Of a stretch of 64,000 nucleotides of DNA, positions 8,336-17,951 are shown piece after piece; position 1 is the first letter of the stretch; each line of letters opens with the position of its first letter. This DNA is from Janibacter sp. A1S7 (GTDB taxonomy: Bacteria; Actinomycetota; Actinomycetes; Actinomycetales; Dermatophilaceae). The stretch spans positions 2,170,001-2,234,000 of the forward strand of contig NZ_CP144913.1 of the NCBI RefSeq assembly GCF_037198315.1, written 5' to 3'. Below the pieces are notes generated by a model. It saw only the letters and a list, made by a program, of their open reading frames with translations, searched no databases and was not told the origin of the DNA. The position numbers were made by a program, and so were the translations under genes.

Positions 8336-9559
8336 ATGTCCATCAAGGCTGCACTGCACGCTCATCTCGCGAACCACGATCTCGACGCTCGTGTCGCGAC
8401 CCTGATCGCGCAGGCCGTCGGCGTCCCCGGCCTCGCCGACAGGTTCACCCGCGCCGGGGTGGATCCGCAGGGCATCCGCGGCGTCGCGGACCTCACCTGC
8501 CTCCCGGTCCTGCCCAAGGACGCGGTCATCGCCCAGCAGGCGCAGGCTCCCCCCTTCGGCGGTCTGCTGGCTCCCGATGCCCGGGTGGCGCGGGTCTTCC
8601 AGTCCCCGGGCCCGTTGTACGAGCCCCAGCTCGTCGGTGACGACTACTGGCGCTGGGGGCAGGTCTTCAACGACCTGGGCCTCGGCCCCGGCGACACCGT
8701 GCTCAACTGCTTCGGCTACCACCTCTCCCCCGCCGGGGCGATGATGGAGGCCGGCGTCCACGCAACCGGGGCGAGCGTGGTTCCCGGTGGCATCGGCAAC
8801 CAGGACCTGCAGGTGCGCGCGATCGCCGACCTCGGCGTGAGCGCGTACTGCGGGCTGCCCAGCTACCTCAAGGTCCTCATCGAGCGCTTCGACGAGCAGG
8901 CGTTGCCCTCGCGGCGATGGCGCCTGGAGAGGGCCATGGTCACGGCCGAGCCCCTCCCCGATTCCCTGCGCGAGCTGCTCACCGAACGAGTGCCGACCGT
9001 ACGGATGGCGTACGGCACCGGGGAGACCGGGCTGCTCGCCTACGAGACCGGCGACGGGCACGGACTCGCGCTCGCCGACGGGGTCCTCGTCCAGGTGTGC
9101 GACCCCACCGGCACCCCCGTCGAGGACGAGAGAGAGGGCGAGGTGGTCGTCACCGTGCTGCGCCCGCACTACCCACTCGTCCGCTTCGGCACGGGCGACC
9201 GCTCCGGCTGGATGGTGGCTCCCGACGGATCGCTGCGTCTGCGTGGGGTCCTCGGCCGCACCGGCGCCGCGGTGAAGGTCAAGGGGATGTTCCTCCACCC
9301 GAGTCAGGCCGCCACCCTCATGTCCGGCGTCGAGGGGGTGGAGGACTACCGCTTCGTCATCGGCCGGCAGGACCACGTGGACACCCTGCGCTGCGAGATC
9401 GTGGCCACCGACGGCGACGACCCCACCGCGCTGGCTGATCTGACCGGCCAGATCGCTCAGCGTGTGCGTGACGGGCTGCGCTTTCGTGCCGAGGTCGTCG
9501 CCGTCAGCCGACTCACTCCCGGCGAGGGCCCACTGCTGGACGTGCGCGAGTGGGACTGA
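8336..9559 (+). CDS. PaaK-like adenylate-forming protein with altered ATP loop
   Basis: This 407-residue protein aligns in layout with phenylacetate-CoA ligases: an N-terminal adenylation domain, YGTGETGLLAYE where PaaK has its acid-recognition Glu motif, a GTGDRSGW hinge, then the small C-terminal domain (GRTGAAVKVKGMFLHP onward, ending GEGPLLDVREWD). The usual Ser/Thr/Gly-rich P-loop of PaaK is replaced by FQSPGPLYEPQ. I recall a similar replacement from PaaK-like proteins in other Liv clusters, so it may define a subfamily, but this needs alignment. It is last in the liv operon, with a GAGGAG site before the ATG. It is probably a second ligase or an accessory to the first. The substrate is unknown. 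Confidence 0.8.
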   Translation: MSIKAALHAHLANHDLDARVATLIAQAVGVPGLADRFTRAGVDPQGIRGVADLTCLPVLPKDAVIAQQAQAPPFGGLLAPDARVARVFQSPGPLYEPQLVGDDYWRWGQVFNDLGLGPGDTVLNCFGYHLSPAGAMMEAGVHATGASVVPGGIGNQDLQVRAIADLGVSAYCGLPSYLKVLIERFDEQALPSRRWRLERAMVTAEPLPDSLRELLTERVPTVRMAYGTGETGLLAYETGDGHGLALADGVLVQVCDPTGTPVEDEREGEVVVTVLRPHYPLVRFGTGDRSGWMVAPDGSLRLRGVLGRTGAAVKVKGMFLHPSQAATLMSGVEGVEDYRFVIGRQDHVDTLRCEIVATDGDDPTALADLTGQIAQRVRDGLRFRAEVVAVSRLTPGEGPLLDVREWD

Positions 9560-9589
9560 CCGGTCCGCAGAGCGTCACCCCATGACGAA

Positions 9590-9624
9590 GGGGGCGGACC
9601 CTCCCTTCGGGAAGGTCCGCCCCC
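9590..9624. terminator. Bidirectional hairpin terminator between the liv operon and pnp
   Basis: GGGGGCGGACC at 9590-9600 pairs with GGTCCGCCCCC at 9614-9624, and a TTCG-type loop region lies between them. It sits between convergent genes, about 30 nt after the PaaK-like stop and 19 nt after the pnp stop on the other strand. It carries the CGAAGGGGG core seen in other terminators here. Confidence 0.8.
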
Positions 9625-9642
9625 AACGTGTGCGGGCTGACG

Positions 9643-11988
9643 TCAGTCGGCCGAAACCGACTCCGGCGCGTCAGCGGACTCGCCGTCGTTGTCGCGGCGA
9701 CGACGACGGCGACCGCCACCGTCGCGACCGCCACGACCACCCTCGTCGTCACCCTTCGAGCCCGAGGAGAGCTCCTCCTCCTGCTCGGGGGTGAGAACCG
9801 CAGCGAGGCTGAGCTTGCCACGCGGGTCGATCTCCTTGAGCTCGACCTGGACCTTCTGGCCGACGCCGAGGATGTCCTCGACCGCGTCGATCCGCTTGCC
9901 GCCGACGAGCTTGCGCACCTCGGAGATGTGCAGCAGCCCGTCCTTGCCCGGGAGCAGGGAGACGAACGCACCGAAGGTCGTCGTCTTCACGACGGTCCCG
10001 AGGAAGCGCTCGCCGACCTCCGGCATCTGCGGGTTGGCGATCGCGTTGATCGCGTTGCGCGCAGCGTCGGCGGAGGGGCCGTCGACCGCACCGATGAAGA
10101 CGGTGCCGTCGTCCTCGATGCTGATGTCGGCGCCGGTGTCGTCCTGGATCTGGTTGATCATCTTGCCCTTGGGCCCGATGACCTCACCGATCTTGTCGAC
10201 GGGCACGTTGACCGTGATGATCCGCGGCGCGGTCGGCGCCATCTCATCAGGCGCGTCGATGGCCTCGTTCATCACGTCGAGGATGTGCATCCGCGCGTCC
10301 CGCGCCTGGGTGAGCGCGCCACCGAGCACCGATGCGGGGATGCCGTCGAGCTTGGTGTCGAGCTGGATGGCGGTGACGAACTCGCGCGTGCCGGCCACCT
10401 TGAAGTCCATGTCCCCGAAGGCGTCCTCCGCACCGAGGATGTCGGTCAGGGCCGCGTACTGCGTCTCCCCGTCGACGGTGTCCGAGACGAGGCCCATGGC
10501 GATACCGGCCACGGCTGCGCGCAGCGGCACGCCGGCGTTGAGCAACGACATCGTCGAGGCGCAGACCGAACCCATCGAGGTCGAACCGTTGGAGCCGAGG
10601 GCCTCGGAGACCTGGCGGATCGCGTACGGGAACTCCTCGCGCGTCGGCAGCACCGGCAGGAGCGCTCGCTCGGCGAGCGCTCCGTGGCCGATCTCGCGGC
10701 GCTTCGGGCTACCCACCCGACCGGTCTCACCGGTCGAGTAGGGCGGGAAGTTGTAGTTGTGCATGTAGCGCTTCTTGGTGACCGGGCTCAACGAGTCGAT
10801 CGTCTGCTCGAGCTTGAGCATGTTCAGCGTGGTGACACCCATGATCTGGGTCTCGCCACGCTCGAAGAGCGCCGAACCGTGCACGCGCGGCAGGACCTCG
10901 ACCTCCGCACCGAGGGCGCGGATGTCGGCCAGGCCACGGCCGTCGATGCGGACCTTGTCACGCAGGATGCGCTGGCGCACCTGGGCCTTCTGCACCGAGC
11001 GGAACGCCGCGGACAGCTCCTTCTCGCGACCGGCGAACTCGCCCGGGGCCTCCTCGGTCCCGGCGAGGGAGGCCTTCATGGCGTCCTTGATCTCGTCCAG
11101 ACGGTCCTCACGCTCGGCCTTGCCCGCGATCGTCAGCGCGGTCGCGAGGTCACCCGAGGTGGCCTTCTCGACCGCCGCGTAGGCGTCGTCCTCGTAGTCG
11201 AGGAAGACCGGGAAGTCCTCGACGGGCTTCGCAGCACGGGTGGCCATGTCGGCCTGGGCCTCGCACAGCACCTTGATGAACTTCTTCGAGGCCTCGAGGC
11301 CCTCGGCCACGACCTCCTCGGTCGGGGCCTGCTTGCCCTGGTTCTTCACGAGGTCCCAGGTGGCGAGGGTGGACTCGGCCTCGACCATCATGACGGCGAC
11401 GTCGCCGGTCTCGGTCAACCGACCGGCCACGACCATGTCGAAGGTCGAGCGCTCGATGTCGCTGAAGTTCGGGAAGGCGACCCACTGGCCGTCGATGAGC
11501 GACACGCGCACCGCACCGATCGGACCCGAGAAGGGCAGACCGGAGATCTGGGTGGACGCGGAGGCCGCGTTGATCGCGAGGACGTCGTACTGGTGGTCGG
11601 GGTGGACCGACAGGACGGAGATGACGACCTGGACCTCGTTGCGCAGACCCTTCTTGAAGGTCGGGCGCAGGGGGCGGTCGATCAGCCGGCAGGTGAGGAT
11701 GGCGTCCGTGCTCGGACGGCCCTCACGTCGGAAGAAGCTCCCGGGGATGCGGCCCGCGGCGTACATCCGCTCCTCGACGTCCACCGTCAGGGGGAAGAAC
11801 TCGAGGTGCTCCTTGGGGTTCTTGCTCGCGGTCGTGGTCGACAGGAGCATCGTCTCGCCATCCAGGTAGGCGCTGACTGCGCCACCGGCCTGCTGGGCGA
11901 GGCGCCCGGTCTCGAACCGGACGGTGCGGGTGCCGAAGGCGCCATTGTCGATGGTGGCTTCGGCGGCAGTGATCTCAGGACCCTCCAT
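9643..11988 (-). CDS. pnp: Polyribonucleotide nucleotidyltransferase (PNPase)
   Basis: This 781-residue phosphorolytic 3'-5' exoribonuclease has two RNase PH-like domains separated by an all-helical segment. A KH domain ([20 protein letters not shown], about residues 600-655) and an S1 domain ([20 protein letters not shown]) follow. The C-terminus is an Arg/Gly/Asp-rich disordered tail ([14 protein letters not shown]). Length and domain order match actinobacterial GPSI enzymes. The ATG has AAGGAGGA upstream. It lies directly downstream of rpsO in the widely conserved rpsO-pnp order, with a hairpin in the 145-nt spacer that is a possible processing or partial termination site. It acts in mRNA decay and RNA 3'-end turnover. 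Confidence 0.97.
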   Translation of the reverse strand: MEGPEITAAEATIDNGAFGTRTVRFETGRLAQQAGGAVSAYLDGETMLLSTTTASKNPKEHLEFFPLTVDVEERMYAAGRIPGSFFRREGRPSTDAILTCRLIDRPLRPTFKKGLRNEVQVVISVLSVHPDHQYDVLAINAASASTQISGLPFSGPIGAVRVSLIDGQWVAFPNFSDIERSTFDMVVAGRLTETGDVAVMMVEAESTLATWDLVKNQGKQAPTEEVVAEGLEASKKFIKVLCEAQADMATRAAKPVEDFPVFLDYEDDAYAAVEKATSGDLATALTIAGKAEREDRLDEIKDAMKASLAGTEEAPGEFAGREKELSAAFRSVQKAQVRQRILRDKVRIDGRGLADIRALGAEVEVLPRVHGSALFERGETQIMGVTTLNMLKLEQTIDSLSPVTKKRYMHNYNFPPYSTGETGRVGSPKRREIGHGALAERALLPVLPTREEFPYAIRQVSEALGSNGSTSMGSVCASTMSLLNAGVPLRAAVAGIAMGLVSDTVDGETQYAALTDILGAEDAFGDMDFKVAGTREFVTAIQLDTKLDGIPASVLGGALTQARDARMHILDVMNEAIDAPDEMAPTAPRIITVNVPVDKIGEVIGPKGKMINQIQDDTGADISIEDDGTVFIGAVDGPSADAARNAINAIANPQMPEVGERFLGTVVKTTTFGAFVSLLPGKDGLLHISEVRKLVGGKRIDAVEDILGVGQKVQVELKEIDPRGKLSLAAVLTPEQEEELSSGSKGDDEGGRGGRDGGGRRRRRRDNDGESADAPESVSAD

Positions 11989-12090
11989 CGGGTCCTCCTT
12001 TTCTCTCTACGTACCGGGTGCATCGTCGTTGTGCCCCGGTGTTTCAGTTGTCGTGCTGTCCTCCGGGTGTCTGACCGACCCCGGATACGC

Positions 12091-12125
12091 GAAGAAGCGG
12101 CTCCCACTGGCGGGAACCGCTCTTC
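12091..12125 (-). terminator. Hairpin in the rpsO-pnp spacer
   Basis: Reading the minus strand, GAAGAGCGGTTCCC is followed after a short loop by GGGAGCCGCTTCTTC, a stem with one mismatch and one extra base. It starts 9 nt after the rpsO stop. It can act as a partial terminator, or as the RNase-sensitive stem usually found between these two genes. Confidence 0.6.
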
Positions 12126-12133
12126 ACGAGGTC

Positions 12134-12403
12134 TTATCGGCGCAGACCGAGGCGCTTGATCAGCGAGCGGTAACGCTCGATGTCGGTGCTCTCCAGGTAG
12201 CGCAGGAGGCGGCGGCGCTTGCCCACGAGGAGCAGCAGCCCGCGGCGGCTGTGGTGGTCGTGCTTGTGGTCACGCGAGTGCTCGGTGAGATCGGTGATGC
12301 GCTGGGTGAGCATCGCGATCTGGACCTCCGGGGAGCCGGTGTCGCCCTCGGCGGTGCCGTACTCGGTCATGATCTGCTTCTTGACGTCAGCGGTCAGCGG
12401 CAT
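12134..12403 (-). CDS. rpsO: 30S ribosomal protein S15
   Basis: This 89-residue protein is the normal S15 length. It shows family-specific stretches: [42 protein letters not shown], and the C-terminal LIKRLGLR. S15 binds 16S rRNA helices 20-22 early in assembly of the 30S platform. The ATG follows AGAAGGAG. It lies upstream of pnp, the conserved arrangement in which the two genes are partly co-transcribed. Confidence 0.98.
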   Translation of the reverse strand: MPLTADVKKQIMTEYGTAEGDTGSPEVQIAMLTQRITDLTEHSRDHKHDHHSRRGLLLLVGKRRRLLRYLESTDIERYRSLIKRLGLRR

Positions 12404-12579
12404 GCTGCGACACTGCTCCTTCTCTGGGGTTGTTGCGCGGCGCGCCCGGGCTGGTTCACCGGGGCTCTGTGGATCCGCGGCCGATCTAACGGCAACCCTT
12501 GGAGATTACCAGTGCGCCGCTACCCCGCCCTAATCGAGTGATGGCTACCGTGAATCCATCGGCCCATCGAAGGAGCGCC

Positions 12580-13989
12580 ATGACGAACGCGGACACGCCC
12601 ACGGCATCATCCAATGGATTCCACACCGTCAGGGTCATCCACCTGGCCACCGTCGCCGCCATCGGCGGTTTTCTCTTCGGCTTCGACACCGCCGTCATCA
12701 ACGGCGCCGTCACGGCCATGCAGAGCGACTTCGGCATGGGCGGTACCCTCACCGGCTTCGTCGTCTCCTCCGCCCTCCTGGGGTGCATGGTCGGTGCCTA
12801 CCTGGCCGGCCGCCTCGCCGACCGGATCGGACGAGTACGCGTGATGCTCCTCGCCGCGGTCATGTTCACGGTGTCCGCGATCGGTTCTGGTCTGGCCTTC
12901 GGTCCCGTGGACATGATCGTCTGGCGGGTCGTCGGCGGCCTGGGTGTGGGCGCGGCCTCGGTGATCGCCCCCGCCTACATCGCCGAGATCTCCCCCGCCG
13001 AGATCCGTGGCCGGATGGGCTCGCTGCAGCAGCTGGCCATCGTGACCGGCATCTTCGTCGCGCTGCTCTCGGACTTCGCGATCGCCGGGGCAGCCGGCGG
13101 TTCCGGGCAGGTCCTCGGTCTGGGACTCGAGGCGTGGCGCTGGATGTTCCTCACCGAGGTCGTGGCCGCTCTGGCCTACGGAACCCTGGCGGCGACCATC
13201 CCGGAGTCCCCGCGATATCTCGTGCGGATCGGTCAGGAGGGCCAGGCGCGCACGGTGCTCAGCACCATCCTGCGTACCGGCGTCGACACCCGCATCAGGG
13301 AGATCAAGCGCACCATCACCCAGGAAGCACGCGCCTCCTTCGCCGATCTGAAGAAGCCCGGCGGCGGGCTGCTGCCGATCGTGTGGATCGGTATCGCCCT
13401 GTCGGTCTTCCAGCAGTTCGTCGGGATCAACGTCATCTTCTACTACTCGTCACTGCTGTGGCAGTCGGTCGGCTTCACCGAGGAGGACGCCCTGCTGCAG
13501 ACGGTGATCACCTCGGTGACCAACATCGTCGTCACGCTGGTCGCCATCGCCCTGGTGGACAAGATCGGGCGCCGGCTGCTCCTGCTCATCGGTTCGGCCG
13601 GCATGACCGTCAGCCTGGGTGTCATGGCCGTCGTCTTCTCCCAGGCCAGGATCGTCGACGGCGCCCCGGACCTGACCGACTCCGCGGGCCTGACCGCGCT
13701 GGTGGCGGCCAACTCCTTCGTTGTCTTCTTCGGCGCCACCTGGGGCCCCGTGGTGTGGGTGCTCCTGGGTGAGATGTTCAACAACACGATCCGGGGCACG
13801 GCACTCGGGCTCGCGGCCGCAGCGCAGTGGCTGGCCAACTTCGCCGTCTCCACCAGCTTCCCGGACATGGCTGACATCGGGTTGTGGTTCGCCTACGGCT
13901 TCTACACCCTGTGCGCCTTCCTCTCCCTGATCTTCGTGGTCAAGTTCGTACCCGAGACGAAGGGGGTCGAGCTGGAGGACATGGCCTGA
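12580..13989 (+). CDS. MFS sugar porter
   Basis: This 469-residue twelve-helix transporter shows the sugar-porter signatures: GGFLFGFDTAVINGA in the first helix, a GRLADRIGR-type loop 2-3 motif, PESPRYL after helix 6, QQFVGINVIFYYS in helix 7, DKIGRR, and PETKG before the C-terminus. Such proteins import monosaccharides or polyols with H+ in the plasma membrane. The ATG at 12580 is chosen because GAAGGAG lies 4 nt upstream. Earlier TTG/ATG codons at 12499 and 12541 lack this and add a non-homologous leader. It diverges from rpsO and converges with lpdA, with only 3 nt between the two stop codons and no room for a terminator. Confidence 0.9.
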   Translation: MTNADTPTASSNGFHTVRVIHLATVAAIGGFLFGFDTAVINGAVTAMQSDFGMGGTLTGFVVSSALLGCMVGAYLAGRLADRIGRVRVMLLAAVMFTVSAIGSGLAFGPVDMIVWRVVGGLGVGAASVIAPAYIAEISPAEIRGRMGSLQQLAIVTGIFVALLSDFAIAGAAGGSGQVLGLGLEAWRWMFLTEVVAALAYGTLAATIPESPRYLVRIGQEGQARTVLSTILRTGVDTRIREIKRTITQEARASFADLKKPGGGLLPIVWIGIALSVFQQFVGINVIFYYSSLLWQSVGFTEEDALLQTVITSVTNIVVTLVAIALVDKIGRRLLLLIGSAGMTVSLGVMAVVFSQARIVDGAPDLTDSAGLTALVAANSFVVFFGATWGPVVWVLLGEMFNNTIRGTALGLAAAAQWLANFAVSTSFPDMADIGLWFAYGFYTLCAFLSLIFVVKFVPETKGVELEDMA

Positions 13990-13992
13990 CGC

Positions 13993-15390
13993 TCAGAGGT
14001 GGGTCATGTGCCCGGCAATGCCCTCGACTGCCTCCTTGACCGCCTCGGAGAGCGTCGGGTGGGCGAAGATGTTGCGGGCGACCTCGTCCGCCGTGAGGTC
14101 CCACTGCTGCGCGAGCGTGAGTGCGGGCAGCAGTTCGGTGACGTCCGGGCCGATCATGTGCGCGCCGAGGAGCTCGTTGTACGTCGCGTCCGCGACGACC
14201 TTGACGAAGCCGGTCGGGTCGCCGAGCCCCACCGCCTTCCCGTTCGCGGAGAAGGGGAAGGTCGCGGTCTTGACGTCGTACCCCTTCTCCTTCGCCTGCT
14301 CCTCGCTGTAGCCGAAGGAGGCGATCTGCGGGTGGCAGTAGGTCGCCCGCGGAATGAAGTCGTAGGACACCGGCATCGTCTCGGCGCCGGACATGTGCTC
14401 GGCGGCGACGACCCCCTGGGCCTCCGCGGTGTGCGCGAGCATCAACTTCGCGGTGCAGTCACCCACGGAGTAGATGTTCTCGACGTTGGTACGGCAGTAC
14501 TCGTCGATGGCGATGGCACCGCGCTCGGTCAGCTCGACCCCGGCCGCCTCCAGGCCGAAGCCCTCGACCCGTGGTGCGAAGCCGATCGCGGAGAGCAGCT
14601 TGTCCGCCTCGAGCACCTCGCTGTCCCCGCCGTCGGCGGGGGTGACGGTGACCTTGACTCCGGAACCGGTGTCCTCGACCGCTTCGACCTTGGTCTTGAG
14701 CATGACCTTCACACCGAGCTTCTTGTAGTGCTTGGCCAGCTCCTTGGAGATCGTCGGGTCCTCGGTGGGGACCATCCGGTCGAGGAACTCGACGATCGTG
14801 ACGTCGACCCCGAAGTTCTTCATGACATAGGCAAACTCGACGCCGATGGCGCCGGAACCGGCGATGATCATCGAGCCCGGGAGGTCATCGTCGAGAATCT
14901 GCTCCTCGTAGGTGACGACGTTGTCGCTGAGCTCGACACCGGGGAGCATCTTCGTCGTGGCACCGCTGGCGATGATCAGCCTGTCGAAGGTCACCGACCT
15001 CGTCTCGCCGTCGTTCAGGGCGACGTCCATGGACGTCGCCGAGGTGAGGGTGCCCCAGCCGTCGATCTCGGTGATCTTGTTCTTCTTCATCAGGAAGTGG
15101 ACACCCTTGACGATGCCCTCGCTCACCTGGCGGGAGCGCGCGTGCGTCGGCCCGTAGGACATCGTGGCGTCGCCCTCGATGCCGAACTTCTTCTTGTCGT
15201 GGGTGAGCATGTGGGCGATCTCGGCGTTCTTGATCAGCGCCTTGCTCGGGATGCACCCGACGTTGAGGCAGACACCGCCCCAGTACTGCTTCTCCACCAC
15301 GGCAACGCTCTTGCCGAGCTGCGCCGCGCGGATCGCCGCGACGTATCCACCGGGTCCTGCACCGAGCACTACGAGGTCGAAGTCAGCCAT
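13993..15390 (-). CDS. lpdA: Dihydrolipoamide dehydrogenase (E3)
   Basis: This 465-residue flavoprotein oxidises dihydrolipoamide with NAD+ as the E3 component of 2-oxoacid dehydrogenase complexes. Motifs are FAD-binding GAGPGG (10-15), the redox-active [13 protein letters not shown] (Cys41/Cys46), the NAD-binding segment [13 protein letters not shown], the second FAD motif IYSVGDCT, and the C-terminal His-Glu pair in [10 protein letters not shown]. The ATG at 15390 fits homologues. An upstream GTG at 15408 would add a non-conserved MVRLSR. It stands alone, with no E1/E2 genes next to it, as is usual in actinobacteria. Confidence 0.96.
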   Translation of the reverse strand: MADFDLVVLGAGPGGYVAAIRAAQLGKSVAVVEKQYWGGVCLNVGCIPSKALIKNAEIAHMLTHDKKKFGIEGDATMSYGPTHARSRQVSEGIVKGVHFLMKKNKITEIDGWGTLTSATSMDVALNDGETRSVTFDRLIIASGATTKMLPGVELSDNVVTYEEQILDDDLPGSMIIAGSGAIGVEFAYVMKNFGVDVTIVEFLDRMVPTEDPTISKELAKHYKKLGVKVMLKTKVEAVEDTGSGVKVTVTPADGGDSEVLEADKLLSAIGFAPRVEGFGLEAAGVELTERGAIAIDEYCRTNVENIYSVGDCTAKLMLAHTAEAQGVVAAEHMSGAETMPVSYDFIPRATYCHPQIASFGYSEEQAKEKGYDVKTATFPFSANGKAVGLGDPTGFVKVVADATYNELLGAHMIGPDVTELLPALTLAQQWDLTADEVARNIFAHPTLSEAVKEAVEGIAGHMTHL

Positions 15391-15459
15391 GCGGGACAGC
15401 CTAACCACCAGAACGTGGCCTGCACCACGCAGGTGGTACGCGGCCCTGCGGGTGCCGGG

Positions 15460-17466
15460 TCACGGTGTGCGCTGGGCGAGCTCCTCGTGGATCTGCCGGG
15501 CGATCGGCGCCGATGTCGCTCCCCCGGTCCCGCCCTGGGCGACGACCACCCCGACGACGTACCGGGGATCCTCGACGGGTGCGTACGAGACGAACCAGGC
15601 GGTGTCCTGCTCGCCCTGGACCTCGGCGGTCCCGGTCTTGCCCGCGACCGGCCAGTCCTGCAGCGGGAAGCCGGCAAAGGCGGAGTGCGCGGTCCCGCCG
15701 GGCTCGGCCACGACGTCCTGCAGCGCCCGGCGCAGCAGGTCGCCGGACGTCCCCGGCAGATCGATGCTGTCGGCGTCATCGTCGCTGTCAGCAGCGAGGG
15801 CGGTGCGCGTGCCCTCGGCCGTGATGGCCGCACGGCCCAGGTGCGGACTCGGCACCCGTCCCTCCTGCGCGATCGTGCCGAAGACGGTCGCCATCTGCAG
15901 CAGGGTGGCGGTGACGTCGCCCTGACCGATCGAGAGGTTGGCCTCGTCACCGGGACGGAAGAGGTAGCCGCTCGTGCAGTTCTCCCGCGCCAGGGCCTCG
16001 AGGTAGCGCGCGTCGGCACGGTCCTCCATCTCGGGGTAGCCCGTCTGCGCACGGCGACAGGACTCCTCCTTCGTCGACTCCCACCACTGACGCTTCCACT
16101 CGCGGTCCGGGATGCGGCCCGCGGACTCGGCCGGCAGGTCGATACCCGTGGCCGAACCGAGACCGAACCGCCGGGCGGTCCGGATGAGCGGATCACCACC
16201 GTCGTCCTCGGCGGCCAGGCCGCCCTGGGCGCGCCACACCTCCTCGGCCACCCGGTAGAACACCGTGTCGCAGGAGACGGTGATCGCCCGGCGCCACGAG
16301 ATCCAGCCGTAGGAGCGCGACTGGTAGTTGTTGAAGGTGCGGTTGCCGATCCGGTGGGACGAGGTGCAGTTGACCTCCTCGTCGAGGTCGACACCGGAGG
16401 CGGCCGCTCCCGGCAGGGAGACGACCTTGAAGGTCGACGCCGGTGGCTGGGCCACGCCGGTGACCCGGTCGATGAGTGGGCTGTCCGCCCCCTTCGTCAG
16501 GCGGTCGTACTCGTCCTGGGTGACGCCCCGCGACCAGGCCGTGGGGTCGTAGGTGGGCACGCTGGCCGAGGCGAGCACGCCACCATCGCGCAGGTCGAGG
16601 ACGACGGCTCCGGCGGTGTCGGCCGTGTGGCCGCCGTCGCGGGCCGACTGCACACCGTCGACGAGCGCGGCCTGGGTCGCGCGCTGGATCCGTCGGTCGA
16701 GCGTCGTGACGAGGTCCTCGCCGGGGACCGGCTCGGTGCGGGCCACCTCGTCGACGGCCACGCCCCGGGCGTCGACGCGCACGGTGCGCTGACCCGCGCG
16801 TCCGCGCAGCAGGTCGTCGTACTGCAGCTCCAGACCGGCGGCCCCGACGAGCTCCTCGCCGGTGACCTCCCCGTCCGACTCGGCCACGGCCTCCGCCGTC
16901 GGTCGGGCCAGGTAGCCGATGGTCTGCGCGGCGCCACCGCGCGTCGGCCCGAGGTAGGAGCGCACCGGCTGGCTCGTCACGGCCACCCCCGGGTACCGCT
17001 CCGGTCGCTCGGTCAGGGCGGCGGCCAGCGCACGGTCCGCGTCCACCACCAGCGGTACCGGCACGAGCGGTGACCCGGGCCAGCACAGCGGGGGTTCGGC
17101 TGCCCCGGGGGCGCCGCAGAGAGTGGTCCTGCCCCACAGCCGGTCGAAGGGGAGGTCCAGCGCCTGCGCGACGCGGCGAACGGTCGCGCGGCCGCCGTCC
17201 TCGGCGTCGGCGAGCGCGGCCCGGTCGATCGTGACATCGGTGCGCACCGCGTTGTCGACGATGGGTCGTCCGTGCCGGTCGAGGATGCGGCCACGCAGGG
17301 CGGGCAGCGGCACGCTCGCCGTCACCGGCGTGTTCGCGCCGGCACCATCCCGGTGGTCGGTCAGCTGCAGCTGCCCGAGCCGTCCGAGCAGGACACCGGC
17401 AAGCAGGAGTAGAACGGCGAGGGAGGCCAGCATGCGCAGCTGCAGTCGCGGGGCGGTACGGCTCAC
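15460..17466 (-). CDS. mrdA: Penicillin-binding protein 2 (elongation-specific transpeptidase)
   Basis: This 668-residue class B PBP has one N-terminal transmembrane segment (LASLAVLLLLAGVLLG), a PBP dimerisation/pedestal domain, and a C-terminal penicillin-binding domain. The catalytic motifs are STFK (in PPASTFKVVSL), SCD (in TVSCDTVFYR) and KTG (in VAGKTGTAEV). It cross-links lateral-wall peptidoglycan with the elongasome. The start is GTG 17466, which overlaps the mreD stop (GTGA). A much longer open frame extends upstream but runs antiparallel in register through mreD and is not real. The usual rodA partner is not found downstream. The next gene, lpdA, follows after 69 nt. Confidence 0.95.
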   Translation of the reverse strand: MSRTAPRLQLRMLASLAVLLLLAGVLLGRLGQLQLTDHRDGAGANTPVTASVPLPALRGRILDRHGRPIVDNAVRTDVTIDRAALADAEDGGRATVRRVAQALDLPFDRLWGRTTLCGAPGAAEPPLCWPGSPLVPVPLVVDADRALAAALTERPERYPGVAVTSQPVRSYLGPTRGGAAQTIGYLARPTAEAVAESDGEVTGEELVGAAGLELQYDDLLRGRAGQRTVRVDARGVAVDEVARTEPVPGEDLVTTLDRRIQRATQAALVDGVQSARDGGHTADTAGAVVLDLRDGGVLASASVPTYDPTAWSRGVTQDEYDRLTKGADSPLIDRVTGVAQPPASTFKVVSLPGAAASGVDLDEEVNCTSSHRIGNRTFNNYQSRSYGWISWRRAITVSCDTVFYRVAEEVWRAQGGLAAEDDGGDPLIRTARRFGLGSATGIDLPAESAGRIPDREWKRQWWESTKEESCRRAQTGYPEMEDRADARYLEALARENCTSGYLFRPGDEANLSIGQGDVTATLLQMATVFGTIAQEGRVPSPHLGRAAITAEGTRTALAADSDDDADSIDLPGTSGDLLRRALQDVVAEPGGTAHSAFAGFPLQDWPVAGKTGTAEVQGEQDTAWFVSYAPVEDPRYVVGVVVAQGGTGGATSAPIARQIHEELAQRTP

Positions 17467-17951
17467 GCCCACCGCCGCCTGGTCAGTCCTGCCTCCAGCC
17501 GCACGATGAGTGCGACGAGGACGAGGGAGAGGGTCGCGGTGGCGACCACCTCCCAGGCGAGGCCGGCCCAGGCGATCGGGCGGGCACCGGCCAGGTCGAC
17601 GAGCACCGGCAGGGCACGGGCGACGAGCAGGGCGACGACGGTGACGGGCACGGGCCACCACCACGGGTGCCCGGCCCGGCGGTGGGCCCGTCCGGCGAGC
17701 CAGCCCGCAGCGGCGTAACCGAGGGCGGAGACCGCCAGCGGGTCGGCGACCGGCGGAGCGAGATCGAGCAGCCATCCGCCGACCAGACCGAGCAGGGCGC
17801 CGGCCGGCGACCCCGAGACGAGGGCGACCCCGACGACCACCACCAGGACGAGGTCCGGCGCGTTCACCACCCCCCGCGCCCCCAGCGCAAGCATCGCGAC
17901 GAGCGCCGCGGCGAGGAGCAGCAGCCGCACGGGCCAACGCAGACCGCTCAT
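17463..17951 (-). CDS. mreD: Rod shape-determining protein MreD
   Basis: This 162-residue, highly hydrophobic protein has about five transmembrane helices (LLLLAAALVAMLALGARGVV, LVLVVVVGVALVSG and others). It is identified by position between mreC and mrdA and by its MreD-like size and topology. MreD links cytosolic MreB to MreC and PBP2 in the elongation complex. It overlaps mreC upstream (ATGA) and mrdA downstream (GTGA), so translation of the three is coupled. MreD is poorly conserved in sequence, and synteny carries much of this call. Confidence 0.9.
   Translation of the reverse strand: MSGLRWPVRLLLLAAALVAMLALGARGVVNAPDLVLVVVVGVALVSGSPAGALLGLVGGWLLDLAPPVADPLAVSALGYAAAGWLAGRAHRRAGHPWWWPVPVTVVALLVARALPVLVDLAGARPIAWAGLAWEVVATATLSLVLVALIVRLEAGLTRRRWA

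Noticed and set aside
9628..12159. 843-codon plus-strand open frame opposite pnp
   Set aside because: It is the complement of a gene with the unmistakable PNPase domain order. The translated product is low-complexity Arg/Val/Asp typical of antisense frames in high-GC DNA.
13987..13995. Terminator between the convergent sugar porter and lpdA
   Set aside because: The stops are 3 nt apart and I see no hairpin there. Transcripts must end inside the opposite gene.
15409..15459. Short hairpin (CCTGC-N5-GCAGG) between mrdA and lpdA as a terminator
   Set aside because: The 5-bp stem is too weak and lies in the lpdA promoter region.
13999..17073. 1024-codon plus-strand frame across lpdA and mrdA
   Set aside because: It spans two convincing minus-strand genes and has no domain or ribosome site.
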